Source: Chlorokybus atmophyticus
Taxonomy: Eukaryota; Streptophyta; Chlorokybophyceae; Chlorokybales; Chlorokybaceae
DNA: 44,639 nucleotides
Direction of reading: 5' to 3'
Assembly (NCBI GenBank): GCA_009103225.1
Contig: RHPI01002368.1
Span: 277,397 to 322,035 of the forward strand
Shown: positions 1 through 7,689 of the stretch, piece after piece
Layout: the number at the start of each line of letters is the position of its first letter
How positions within the stretch are numbered: position 1 is the first letter of the stretch
Program-made: the position numbers and the translations under genes
Notes under the pieces: generated by a model
What the model was told of the DNA's origin: nothing
The model's database searches: none
What the model saw: the letters and a program-made list of their open reading frames with translations, nothing else

Positions 1-43
1 CCCCCTCCTACCCCTCTTCCCTTCCCTCTCCTTCCCCTTACGC

Positions 44-400
44 TCACCTTGAGGTCCAGCTGCAGCGCCGGGTGGTCGTGCACCGCGCGAAGAGCAGCAT
101 CGGGCTGTCCTCACCAATGGTGACGCCATAGAAAACCACTGCGCTGTTCCACGCGCGGCGTAGGGGGCAGGCCCTTCGCGGGCCATGCAAGGGTAGTGTT
201 GGGGACGTGTTTTTGAGCCACAGGAAGGCACGCATGAACGCTTGAGCACCTGCAGGTGCCCAGCGTGGGCAGCGCGTTTATCAGGTGGAGACATGCACGT
301 GTGTGTGTTGGCACATGTATGCGTGTCTGCTCGCATGCAGGAGACCCTCCATCAGCTGGAGGAAGGCCGTGTCGCTCAGCAGCAGCCTGCGGCACCCTGC
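44..400 (-). other. Coding-like minus-strand fragment at the left edge
   Basis: On the minus strand a stretch ends in CTCAAG followed by GTGAGC, a good splice donor at about position 50. The codons before it read PDAALRAVHDHPALQLDLK, which looks coding. A second stretch around 330-390 reads LLLSDTAFLQLMEGLLHA on the same strand. Between them the frames do not join cleanly: the frame of the last piece meets a TGA near the donor-like GTGAGG at about 115. I do not recognise the family. It may be the truncated remains or the 3' exons of a gene lying mostly outside the window. The contradictory frames keep confidence low. Confidence 0.25.
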
Positions 401-463
401 GTATTACACATTCATTATGGAATTGTTGTAGACTGTTGTGCGGTCTATGCCGCTCTTAAACAA

Positions 464-619
464 CCGCCTATAAGCTCTGGAAACTATGGACTAGGCATCG
501 CTCATAGGCACTGACCAGTGCTTATGGGCTCTAGAATCTATGGACTAGGCATCGCTCATAGGCACTGGTCAGTGCCTATGAGCGATGCCTAGTCCATAGT
601 TTCCAGAGCTTATAGGCGG
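464..619. repeat. Foldback palindrome (nested inverted repeats)
   Basis: Positions 464-521 pair with 562-619 as an inverted repeat of close to 58 bp. Inside it, 538-567 and 570-599 form exact 30-bp inverted arms with only two bases (GT) between them. The word CTCATAGGCACTG recurs in both orientations. Such a sequence would extrude as a long hairpin. It resembles a foldback element or MITE but has no protein and no clear target duplication that I can define. Confidence 0.8.
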
Positions 620-655
620 CTGCTTGAAATCAGTGCGGTCTATGAGCCCGCCTTC

Positions 656-703
656 AACTGTCTCATAGGCAGCATTGAAAAGTGCAGCCTATGAGACAGT
701 TGG
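656..703. repeat. 16-bp inverted repeat, partner of the foldback cluster
   Basis: CAACTGTCTCATAGGC at 656 pairs with GCCTATGAGACAGTTG ending at 703 around a 16-bp loop. It shares the CTCATAGGC word with the neighbouring palindrome, so the two probably belong to one foldback-type family. Confidence 0.75.
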
Positions 704-794
704 TATAGACCATCAGAGAGAGCCGATGCCAATAAGCGTGTGTACGCATGGTGACGACGAGCCCATGAGAGAGAGCAAGACAGAGTAAGTAACC

Positions 795-1760
795 AATCAA
801 GCGGTGGTTGCTGCTGCTACAGCGGCTGAAGCATCAACCAACTTGAAGCCGCAGTTGCTGCTGCTGCTGCTCCAGCCGCTAGCAGCAGCTGCAACTGCGG
901 CTGTTGCCATGAATTCTGTCAACGACTTTGCGATTGGGAGGCCATGATAACAGCATTCACAAGCATGCACAAGCACGAACAGATAGTACTAGCCTGGACG
1001 GCATTGAAATGGCTGTGCAACCGGTCCAGAACAGCGGGCGCGGCTATCAACTATTGTTTATTGCCGTCTGACAGAACGGGATGACACTGAGGTTGAGACT
1101 GTTGCTCTAATGTCAATCTGAACACTGTAGCCAAATTGAGCTGCTTGTCAGCTCGACATCTGTCGACAGTAGTGTGCATGCTGAGCATTGCACGCATGGG
1201 AACTCCCGTCCGTTCATACAGTGTGCAAGCATATGACGCAACACTCAGCAGCAATTAATCAAGTGGTGGTTGCTGCTGCTACAGCGGCTGAAGCGGCAAC
1301 CACCACTTGAAGCCGCAGTTGCTGCTGCTGCTCCAGCCGCTAACAGCAGCAACTGCAGCTGTTGCCATAGCTTCTGTCAATGACTTTGCTGTTGGGAGGT
1401 CTGATGACAACAGCAAGCAAAAGCATAACAACAACTACAAGAAATACAATGCCACAAGAGCGACGTTAAGCTGCATGTCAGGTCGACATCTGTCGACTAG
1501 TGTGCATTCTGAGAAAGTGCACGCATGGCATGCAAACTCCTGTCCGTTCATGCAATTTGCAAGCATGCATACGACTAAAAACCCAGCAGCAACTAATCAA
1601 GTGGTGGTTGCTGCTGCTTCAGCCGCTGTAGCAGCAGCAACCACCACTTGATGCCGCAGTTGCTGCTGCTACTCCAGCCGCTAGCAGCAGCAGCAACTGC
1701 GGCTGCTGCCATGACTTCTGTCAATGATTTTGCTGTCGGGAGGCCATGATAGCAGCAAGC
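795..1760. repeat. Three diverged copies of a hairpin-bearing repeat unit
   Basis: Near-copies start at about 795, 1256 and 1596. Each carries two GCTGCTGCT-rich inverted repeats followed by a conserved tail reading TTCTGTCAATGACTTTGCTG or a close variant. In the third copy CAAGTGGTGGTTGCTGCTGC (from 1599) pairs with its reverse complement ending at about 1650, and CCGCAGTTGCTGCTGCT pairs with the arm ending near 1710. The spacers between copies are also related (shared TCGACATCTGTCGAC and CGTCCGTTCAT words), so the real unit is about 340-460 bp. Short open frames through it are by-products of the triplet repeats. Confidence 0.75.
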
Positions 1761-2039
1761 ACAAAAAAACCAATGTCATCGACAGCGAGGACACCAGTGA
1801 TGAGGCAACGGCAGCAGCACCGACAGCAGGAGCCGCTGCAAATGTACTACCTGCTGTTAGATTAATGCCAACAACAAGGGCTCACAACAATTACTCTTTA
1901 GGCAATGACGCCGAAGTTCAACGAAGCATGCAACGCACAATCAACACCGCTTACCTTTCCGAGCAGCGCCGCCTCCAGCTACCGTAGCTTGGCGGTCGCA
2001 ACATCAAAGAATGCACGCAAGCAGCGCCTCGGTGGGACC
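1761..2039. other. No recognisable gene
   Basis: This stretch between the hairpin repeats and Gypsy-1 contains CAG-rich sequence. I see no gene or site I can support. Confidence 0.5.
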
Positions 2040-2043
2040 CATG
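2040..2043. repeat. Target-site duplication CATG, left copy (Gypsy-1)
   Basis: CATG directly precedes the first LTR and is repeated at 7152-7155 directly after the second LTR. This fixes the element borders at TG...CA. Confidence 0.85.
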
Positions 2044-2184
2044 TGTAGTAGGCACTTGTGTATTCTATTGACAATCGAGACTGTTAGGGTTTGACCGCCG
2101 CCTTAAGAGGCGGCTCCCTGTTGTGTAATGGGATTCGGGTTCTGGTCCGTGTCGTCTTGTGGCGCATGCTTGCGTGCTGTTGCA
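2044..2184 (+). repeat. Gypsy-1 5' LTR (141 bp)
   Basis: It starts TGTAGTAGGC and ends TGTTGCA, and every base appears to match 7011-7151. It contains a small hairpin, GCCGCC/GGCGGC around CTTAAGA. It is very short for an LTR that must hold U3, R and U5. Confidence 0.93.
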
Positions 2185-2186
2185 CT

Positions 2187-2216
2187 TGGTGGAGACGCGG
2201 GGCATCGATCCCCGTA
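2187..2216 (+). other. Gypsy-1 primer-binding site extended through a T-arm
   Basis: Two bases after the LTR comes TGGTGGAGACG, complementary to a tRNA 3' end (CCA, discriminator A, acceptor strand CGTCTCC). The next bases, CGGGGCATCGATCCCCG, are the complement of a complete T-arm with a 5-bp stem and 7-base loop. Complementarity could therefore span about 29-30 tRNA bases instead of the usual 12-18. I cannot name the tRNA from sequence alone. Confidence 0.75.
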
Positions 2217-2286
2217 CCTGCGGGTACAAGGCTACGACGCCGTAGGAACGGCGTACAGTGTAGAAGTACTCTAGCACAGCACGGCA

Positions 2287-3354
2287 ATGGCGAACCAGGA
2301 ACAGGACGTACCGCCACCGCCACCACCGGTGATGACAAGAGAGGAGAGAATGATGTACATGACGGACCGGATGACAGCAGCGTTGGAAGCACTGGTGACG
2401 GTGACGGCACGGATGCAACCACAGTACCCGAGTGAGGAGGGACATGGCCACGACAGACGGGCGCGGCCCTCAAAGTTTGCTGGCGAGGGAGACATTGAAA
2501 ACTGGTTAGATACTTTTGAGACATTCGCACGCTATCACAACTGGGCAGAGTGGGAGCGTGCACGGGAAATCTCTGTATGCTTAGAGGGGGATGCCGGTCG
2601 TTGGTATCGTCAGTTACCAGATGATGTTAAGTTATCATGGGAATCAGTAAGGCAAGGCTTGAAGACACATTATGGACGGGCCAACAGCAAAGCCGTGGCT
2701 ATGAGAGAAGCGTATAATGCTAGGCAATCGAAGGACGAATCTGTAGCAGCATTTGGGGTGCGTTTGACACAGCTGTTGTCAAGGGCAAATGCACAGGATG
2801 AGACAGTAAAATTGCAATTATTTATTGAGGGGGTGCACCGCCGTTTGGCAAAAGAAATTCTCATGCAAGACCCTTCCACTTTGGCGGGCGCAATCGCCGT
2901 GGCACAACGTGCGGAAGCCGCGTTTATGTATACGGACACCAAGCAATCAGTACCGCGCATGCTACCCCTGCTGCCGCCGCTGCCTACCGCAGGGGACGAA
3001 GCTGTCCCAATGGAACAGAACGTACAATGGGGACAACGCGGTCGTGGGGGACGCGGAGGTACTGGGCGCGGGGGAACAGGACACAGAGGTATGGGACGCG
3101 GAGGTACTGGGCGCGGGGGAGGTCGCCGCGTAGCGAACAGAGGCGGCTGGGTAAGCCGAGAGGGAGGGCGTGACCCAGCCAATTTACCGCCGTGGAATGA
3201 CAACAATGAACCACTGTGTTTCCGGTGCAAAGAATATGGCCATTTTGCTCGTGAATGTGTGGCACCAGCTCCGTACCAGAATGTCCAACTGGAGGAGGAG
3301 GATGAAGAACTGACATCGGAGAGTGATGTGGAGCAGGGAAACGGCCAAGCGTGA
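2287..3354 (+). CDS. gag: Gypsy-1 Gag with CCHC zinc knuckle
   Basis: The 355-residue protein starts at the first ATG of a long open frame 100 bp after the primer site. Residues about 60-220 look like a retrotransposon Gag core (WLDTFETFARYHNW, DAGRWYRQLPD). Residues about 240-285 form an arginine-glycine box of GRGG/GTGRGG repeats, likely RNA-binding. A zinc knuckle CX2CX4HX4C (CFRCKEYGHFAREC) lies near residue 310, followed by an acidic tail. Gag packages element RNA into virus-like particles. The stop TGA at 3352 lies just after the heptamer GGGAAAC, so Gag-Pol is probably made by -1 frameshifting. Confidence 0.93.
   Translation: MANQEQDVPPPPPPVMTREERMMYMTDRMTAALEALVTVTARMQPQYPSEEGHGHDRRARPSKFAGEGDIENWLDTFETFARYHNWAEWERAREISVCLEGDAGRWYRQLPDDVKLSWESVRQGLKTHYGRANSKAVAMREAYNARQSKDESVAAFGVRLTQLLSRANAQDETVKLQLFIEGVHRRLAKEILMQDPSTLAGAIAVAQRAEAAFMYTDTKQSVPRMLPLLPPLPTAGDEAVPMEQNVQWGQRGRGGRGGTGRGGTGHRGMGRGGTGRGGGRRVANRGGWVSREGGRDPANLPPWNDNNEPLCFRCKEYGHFARECVAPAPYQNVQLEEEDEELTSESDVEQGNGQA
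3336..3342 (+). promoter_or_regulatory. Putative -1 ribosomal frameshift heptamer GGGAAAC
   Basis: The heptamer sits in the required phase: zero-frame codons are GGA AAC, preceded by G, giving the X XXY YYZ pattern. It lies nine bases upstream of the gag stop codon at 3352-3354. A -1 slip enters exactly the frame of the protease ORF, which has no ATG of its own at its start. A following G-rich stretch (eight Gs at 3363-3370) might contribute, but I did not identify a pseudoknot. Confidence 0.7.
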
Positions 3355-3806
3355 GTTCTGGAGGGGGGGGATTCGCGCATTACTACCGTGAAGAGGTACA
3401 ACAATCACAAGGCAAATCAGTGTACACTATCAAAGGCAGTATAGGGGGTAGAGAAACTTTATTTCTTGTGGACACCGGTTCTTCAATCAGTTTTATTAAG
3501 CAAACTTTCGCTGCTACTCTGCACCTGCCTGTCTCTGTGAGTGTACCTGTGCGCGTGACATATGGAGATGGTTTAACTTGTGCTACATCTTCCACGGTAG
3601 TTACCCCAGTATTGAAGATTGAAGAAATGCTTTATGAAGGTCAATTGTATGTATTACAAGGACAAATTTTTGATGTTACATTGGGGGCAAATTGGTTGCG
3701 CATGTACTGGGTTTCGTGTGCGCCAGATGGTTTGCGATGGCCGGACGGCACATTTGTGGCTTATTTTCGCCACCCCCGTTTCAAGAAAAGATTGTCGATA
3801 CGCTAG
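3345..3806 (+). CDS. pol: Gypsy-1 aspartic protease segment of Pol
   Basis: This frame overlaps the end of gag by a few codons and begins without an ATG, which fits translation by -1 frameshift. The retropepsin active site reads VDTGSSISFI at about residue 40, followed by a flap-like VTYGDG and a later LGANWL that matches the ILGxDWL-type motif. The protease would cleave the Gag-Pol precursor. The frame ends at a single TAG (3804-3806); the same frame then stays open to the end of RNase H. Confidence 0.85.
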   Translation, partial: PSVSSGGGGFAHYYREEVQQSQGKSVYTIKGSIGGRETLFLVDTGSSISFIKQTFAATLHLPVSVSVPVRVTYGDGLTCATSSTVVTPVLKIEEMLYEGQLYVLQGQIFDVTLGANWLRMYWVSCAPDGLRWPDGTFVAYFRHPRFKKRLSIR

Positions 3807-3812
3807 CAGCAA
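3804..3812 (+). promoter_or_regulatory. Lone in-frame UAG CAG CAA, possible readthrough site
   Basis: Protease and RT share one frame, interrupted only by this TAG. The context UAG-CAG-CAA matches the first codon of the tobamovirus-type readthrough motif (UAG-CAR-YYA) but deviates in the second. It could be programmed readthrough or a simple nonsense mutation. Confidence 0.4.
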
Positions 3813-4136
3813 GCACTGGCGGTACGACAGCACACGGCGCTGAGGGAGCGCCGTTCAGCTGAACAGCGTGACGCCGAGGGAAACGGCCACGCCACAAAGG
3901 ACGCAGCGCGGGGGGCAAGCACTGCGCAACATGCTGCGACGCACAGGACAGCGACGGGCGCGGCGCCGCGGGAGACGCACCGTACAAGCAGACGCGCAGG
4001 GGCAGCGTCGGGGACGGCGGCGTTACATCACGCTACGGAGGGTGGCGACAAAGAGATTGTACAGCAACGGACGCCACCCACTGCCGCCGAGGGGGACGAC
4101 AAACAAAAAGGTACAAAGGCTGTTACTACGGTACAA
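3807..4136 (+). CDS. Gypsy-1 Pol linker between protease and RT
   Basis: I checked 110 codons of this frame and found no stop. They encode a low-complexity linker rich in Ala, Arg, Thr, His and Gln and run straight into the RT domain. There is no methionine start until 4137, well after the TAG. RT would therefore need readthrough of the TAG or internal initiation. Confidence 0.6.
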
Positions 4137-5570
4137 ATGGTACAAAGTACACAGGCACTGGCACAGGAACCGCGGGTGACAGAAGCTATTAAAGATAGAG
4201 ACTTGGCTATACTGCAACAACAAATTATTGATGTATTCGCTGCCGACAACTGCACAAGCAGAACGCTGAGAGCACACCACATCATCAACACAGGCGCATC
4301 ATCACCAGTCAGAGCACCAAGATATCGGAAATCTCCAGCAGAACGCACTATTGTACAACAGGAAGTACAAAAGATGAGACAAGCAGGCGTCATCAGACCC
4401 TCGCGCAGTCCATGGTCATCAGAAGTGGTGTTGGCACCGAAGAAAGACACCAATGAGCTGCGCTTCTGTGTTGATTACAGAGCATTAAACCAGGTGACCA
4501 AAAAAGACACATATCCTCTCCCGCGCATTGACGACATCCTGGATCAGCTTGGGGGGGCGAAGTATTTTACAAAACTAGATCGATTCTCCGGATATTGGCA
4601 GGTACCTATGCGCGCGTGTGATATTGAGAAGACGGCATTTCGCACAGACAGCGGCTTGTTCGAATTCGAAGTCATGCCATTTGGTTTGAGCAATGCCCCC
4701 GCTACATTTCAGCGCATGATGGACGAAGTGATGGCTGACTTGGATGGGGTGATGACATATATTGATGACACTATCGTCTACTCGCGGACGTGGGAGGAGC
4801 ACATGTCGCACATCCGCGGGGCAATACAACGGTTGCGCAAGTACAACCTGAAACTTAAACTCCGCAAATGCGAGTTCGGGCGCACTAAGCTGAAGTTTTT
4901 GGGCTTTGTCATTTCACAAGATGGAGTGCAAGCAGACCCAGAGAAAACGGCTGCAGTAGCAGGTATGCCAGTACCAACCACACGCAAAGAGCTCATGGAA
5001 TTTTTGGGAATGTGCGCGGTGTATGCACGGTTCATTCACAAGTTGGCGGATGTGTCCACACCTTTGCGCATGCTGCTGAAGAAAGGCATTCCCTTTCAAT
5101 GGACGCATACGTGTAACGAGGCCTTTGAAGCATTGAAACGCGCAATGTGCACAGCTCCGGTATTGGCTTTTCCGGACTTCACAGCCCCGTTTATAGTACG
5201 CACAGATGCGTCGGACTATGGCATTAGTGCCATTCTATTGCAGCGCGACCGTCCAATAGCATATACAAGCCGCAGCCTGACCGCGGCAGAGCGCAATTAC
5301 TCCATTACAGAGAAGGAGATGTTGGCAGTGGTGTACGCATTCGACAAGTTTCATGCTTACTTGCATGGTTCAGAGGTAACGGTCGAGACGGATCATGCGG
5401 CATTAACCTCGCTGTTTACCAAGCAGAAGCTGGTCAGAGGCCGCATCACACGCTGGGCGCTGCAATTGCAGCAATACAGTTTTGCAGTAAAGCACCGACC
5501 AGGCACCAGCAATGCCGATGCCGATGCATTATCACGCGCAGTGCCACAGGTGATGAATGTCACAGATTGA
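4137..5570 (+). CDS. pol: Gypsy-1 reverse transcriptase and RNase H
   Basis: The RT palm is complete: FCVDYRALNQ, then LDRFSGYWQVPM with the first catalytic Asp, MPFGLSNAPATFQRMMD, and YIDDTIVYS as the catalytic box (YIDD rather than YVDD/YLDD). The connection and RNase H domains follow, with RTDASDYGISAILLQ, the Glu in YSITEKEMLAVVYAF, and TDHAAL. The segment ends with the usual HRPGTSNADADALSR tether. The ORF is open upstream to the TAG at 3804, so 4137 is only the first ATG. It copies the element RNA into DNA in the cytoplasmic particle. It stops at TGA 5568-5570, overlapping integrase by 14 bases. Confidence 0.93.
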   Translation: MVQSTQALAQEPRVTEAIKDRDLAILQQQIIDVFAADNCTSRTLRAHHIINTGASSPVRAPRYRKSPAERTIVQQEVQKMRQAGVIRPSRSPWSSEVVLAPKKDTNELRFCVDYRALNQVTKKDTYPLPRIDDILDQLGGAKYFTKLDRFSGYWQVPMRACDIEKTAFRTDSGLFEFEVMPFGLSNAPATFQRMMDEVMADLDGVMTYIDDTIVYSRTWEEHMSHIRGAIQRLRKYNLKLKLRKCEFGRTKLKFLGFVISQDGVQADPEKTAAVAGMPVPTTRKELMEFLGMCAVYARFIHKLADVSTPLRMLLKKGIPFQWTHTCNEAFEALKRAMCTAPVLAFPDFTAPFIVRTDASDYGISAILLQRDRPIAYTSRSLTAAERNYSITEKEMLAVVYAFDKFHAYLHGSEVTVETDHAALTSLFTKQKLVRGRITRWALQLQQYSFAVKHRPGTSNADADALSRAVPQVMNVTD

Positions 5571-6981
5571 TGCTTTTGATTTTACTGAAGATGACTTTTT
5601 ACCACCTCTACCCGCTACTGTACTACCTGACACATTACTACCAATTGAATCTACACCACTTGCCATTGTACCTGCAGCTCAACCAGAATTGCCTGCTGCT
5701 GCGCCAACCTGGCTGCTCACCACACCCGACATGCATGCCATGCATGAGGCGCAACAGAACGATCCTTATTGCAGAAAAGTGATGGCGGAGCTTACAGATG
5801 GCCTGTGGTCGTCTAATACTAACAGGCAATTCGCCATCATTGACGACCTGTTGTATTATACGGAGGGCACAGCACCGCGCTTGGTGGTACCGCAATTGCT
5901 GCGTCATACCTACTTGCGTGCTATGCACGACGACGTTGTAGCTGGTGGTCATTTGGGTAGGGACAAAACTCTCGAAAAGCTACGCCGCCGTTTCTTCTGG
6001 CCGAAGTTGCGCAAGGACGTACATGTGTACGTAAGCACATGTAACGCATGCCAACGTCATAAAGACCCTACTGGACAACCGGCTGGCGACTTACAGTCGA
6101 TTAAAGTCACCAGACCGTTTGAGTTGATGGCATGGGATATTATGGGCCCACTGGCCATCACGGAGGCCGGTAATGCATATATCTTGGTCATTACCGACTA
6201 TTTAACACGTTGGGCAGAAGCTGTGCCGCTGAAGGACATAACGACAGCCACGGTGGCCAGGGCATTGATTGATGAAGTGGTGACCAGACACGGCTGTCCC
6301 GTACGCCTGCTCAGTGATAATGGAAGCAACTTTGCGTCACTAGTCATGCATGACGTATGTCAAGCATTGGCCATCAAACAAAGCTTTACTACACCGTACC
6401 ATCCGGAGACGGATGGCCTCACGGAAAGACTGAATCGGACAATAAAGAAGATGTTGGCCATGCACTGTGCGGGACATCAGAAGGACTGGGACCAAGTACT
6501 GCCCCGGGTTCTGGCAGCGTACCGCTTTTCCGCACAGGCTTCAACCCAAGTGGCACCATTCAAAGCCTTGTATGGGCGGGACGCCACACTACCAGCAGAA
6601 GTGGGGCTGGTACCGGCGGGACCTGCAGTACGCAACGCCCGCGGCTGGTCCGAGTACGTACGAGACACTTTGGCCACGATCCATCGTACCATACGGGATA
6701 ATTTGGCGCACGCCCATGACCGGCAACGTCAGCAGTACAACGCGACACACCGATCGGTGGTGTACTCGATCAATGATCGAGTTTTGATTAAATTTCCCAT
6801 AACCAAACGCGGTCAAAACCCGAAATTGACCGCAAAATGGATTGGGCCTTATGTAGTGGAGGACCGCATCACTGATGTAGCCTACCGCCTACGCAGGGAC
6901 GACGGCGGACCGGCTACTAAGATCTCCGTGCATGTGTCACGCATGAAACGATACTACCACCGCGAGGAAGTGAACGAGTAG
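5557..6981 (+). CDS. int: Gypsy-1 integrase
   Basis: The 474-residue ORF begins at an ATG at 5557, directly after a TGA in its own frame at 5554-5556. An HHCC zinc domain (GGHLGRDKT, then CNACQRHK) precedes the DDE core: WDIMGPL, LLSDNGSNF and a Glu in TDGLTERLNR. The C-terminus carries a GPY/F-like module (KWIGPYVVED). No chromodomain is visible. The frame is +1 relative to RT. With only 14 bases of overlap, either a +1 shift or termination-reinitiation would be required. Separate expression of integrase is another possibility. Confidence 0.92.
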   Translation: MSQIDAFDFTEDDFLPPLPATVLPDTLLPIESTPLAIVPAAQPELPAAAPTWLLTTPDMHAMHEAQQNDPYCRKVMAELTDGLWSSNTNRQFAIIDDLLYYTEGTAPRLVVPQLLRHTYLRAMHDDVVAGGHLGRDKTLEKLRRRFFWPKLRKDVHVYVSTCNACQRHKDPTGQPAGDLQSIKVTRPFELMAWDIMGPLAITEAGNAYILVITDYLTRWAEAVPLKDITTATVARALIDEVVTRHGCPVRLLSDNGSNFASLVMHDVCQALAIKQSFTTPYHPETDGLTERLNRTIKKMLAMHCAGHQKDWDQVLPRVLAAYRFSAQASTQVAPFKALYGRDATLPAEVGLVPAGPAVRNARGWSEYVRDTLATIHRTIRDNLAHAHDRQRQQYNATHRSVVYSINDRVLIKFPITKRGQNPKLTAKWIGPYVVEDRITDVAYRLRRDDGGPATKISVHVSRMKRYYHREEVNE

Positions 6982-6995
6982 CGACGTGTTTTGTT

Positions 6996-7010
6996 GTAGA
7001 GGGGGAGTAG
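6996..7010 (+). other. Gypsy-1 polypurine tract
   Basis: The purine-rich stretch GTAGAGGGGGAGTAG lies immediately before the 3' LTR. This is the expected primer for plus-strand DNA synthesis. Confidence 0.85.
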
Positions 7011-7151
7011 TGTAGTAGGCACTTGTGTATTCTATTGACAATCGAGACTGTTAGGGTTTGACCGCCGCCTTAAGAGGCGGCTCCCTGTTGTGTAATGGGA
7101 TTCGGGTTCTGGTCCGTGTCGTCTTGTGGCGCATGCTTGCGTGCTGTTGCA
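7011..7151 (+). repeat. Gypsy-1 3' LTR (141 bp)
   Basis: It appears identical to 2044-2184 and is followed at once by the CATG target duplication at 7152-7155. Confidence 0.93.
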
Positions 7152-7155
7152 CATG

Positions 7156-7689
7156 CCAACTAGGGTTTCGGCACAGGGCAAGTACAAGTTCGTATCTATC
7201 GCTTTGCTGACGTGTGTGCAAGACCGCGGCCCGCAATTGCCACGCGATCACTACTCTTACTGACACGATCCGCGCCAGGTCTCGTTCTACAGACGTCGGC
7301 GTGCAATCCAGACTTGGTCACAGCGTCTGTACTGTACTCTTCGTACCACTACTCCTCTGGTCGTAGGCCGCGGGGAGCCCTGGTCCTACCCAGCGCACCA
7401 CGTACTGTACCAGTGCAGCCCCTGGTGCATAGCTCGCGGGGGCGCGACCAGCCCTGGTTCGGTCATTGGACCGCATACAGTACCAGTGCTGCATTGTTCG
7501 CAGCCCGCGACCAGCCCTGGTCCGGTCTATCGGACCAGGCCATCCGGCTCCGGGGCGGGACCACCGGTGGTCCGGTCACGCCGGACCAGTTGCGGCACTG
7601 GTACGCCACAGCGAACCAGACGTGGTCTGCGGGCCGCGTACGACTGGTCCGCGCGTAAAAAGCCCTGTGTATAGGCTGGACGGTCACCA
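7156..7689. repeat. GC-rich tract with recurring GACCAG/CTGGTC words
   Basis: About 7370-7640 contains many copies of GACCAGCCCTGGTYCGGT and of GGACCAG/CTGGTCC in both orientations, so it can fold on itself. Open frames through it have no recognisable domain. I see no gene in it. Confidence 0.5.

Larger units (their letters stand above)
2044..7151 (+). mobile_element. Gypsy-1: complete, young Ty3/Gypsy LTR retrotransposon
   Basis: This 5.1-kb element is bounded by 141-bp LTRs that I read as identical, and it is flanked by CATG. In order it holds a primer-binding site, gag with a zinc knuckle, protease, RT-RNase H, integrase and a polypurine tract. The order RT-RNase H-integrase defines Ty3/Gypsy (Metaviridae). 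Integrase ends in a GPY/F-type module (residues IGPYVVED) without a chromodomain. Identical LTRs imply recent insertion. The coding frames are nevertheless split into four ORFs by a -1 shift, an in-frame TAG and a further frame change, which are described separately. Confidence 0.95.

Noticed and set aside
1307-1987. Ala/Thr-rich open frames in the left-hand repeats
   Set aside because: Triplet-repeat by-products with no domain; the hairpin repeat explains them.
2670-3404. A 244-residue minus-strand protein opposite gag
   Set aside because: It is a shadow of the gag frame, Pro/Arg-rich opposite the RGG box, with no family resemblance.
3868-4179. An arginine-rich basic protein between protease and RT of Gypsy-1
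   Set aside because: It is an alternative frame of the Pol linker; the linker frame is collinear with both protease and RT.
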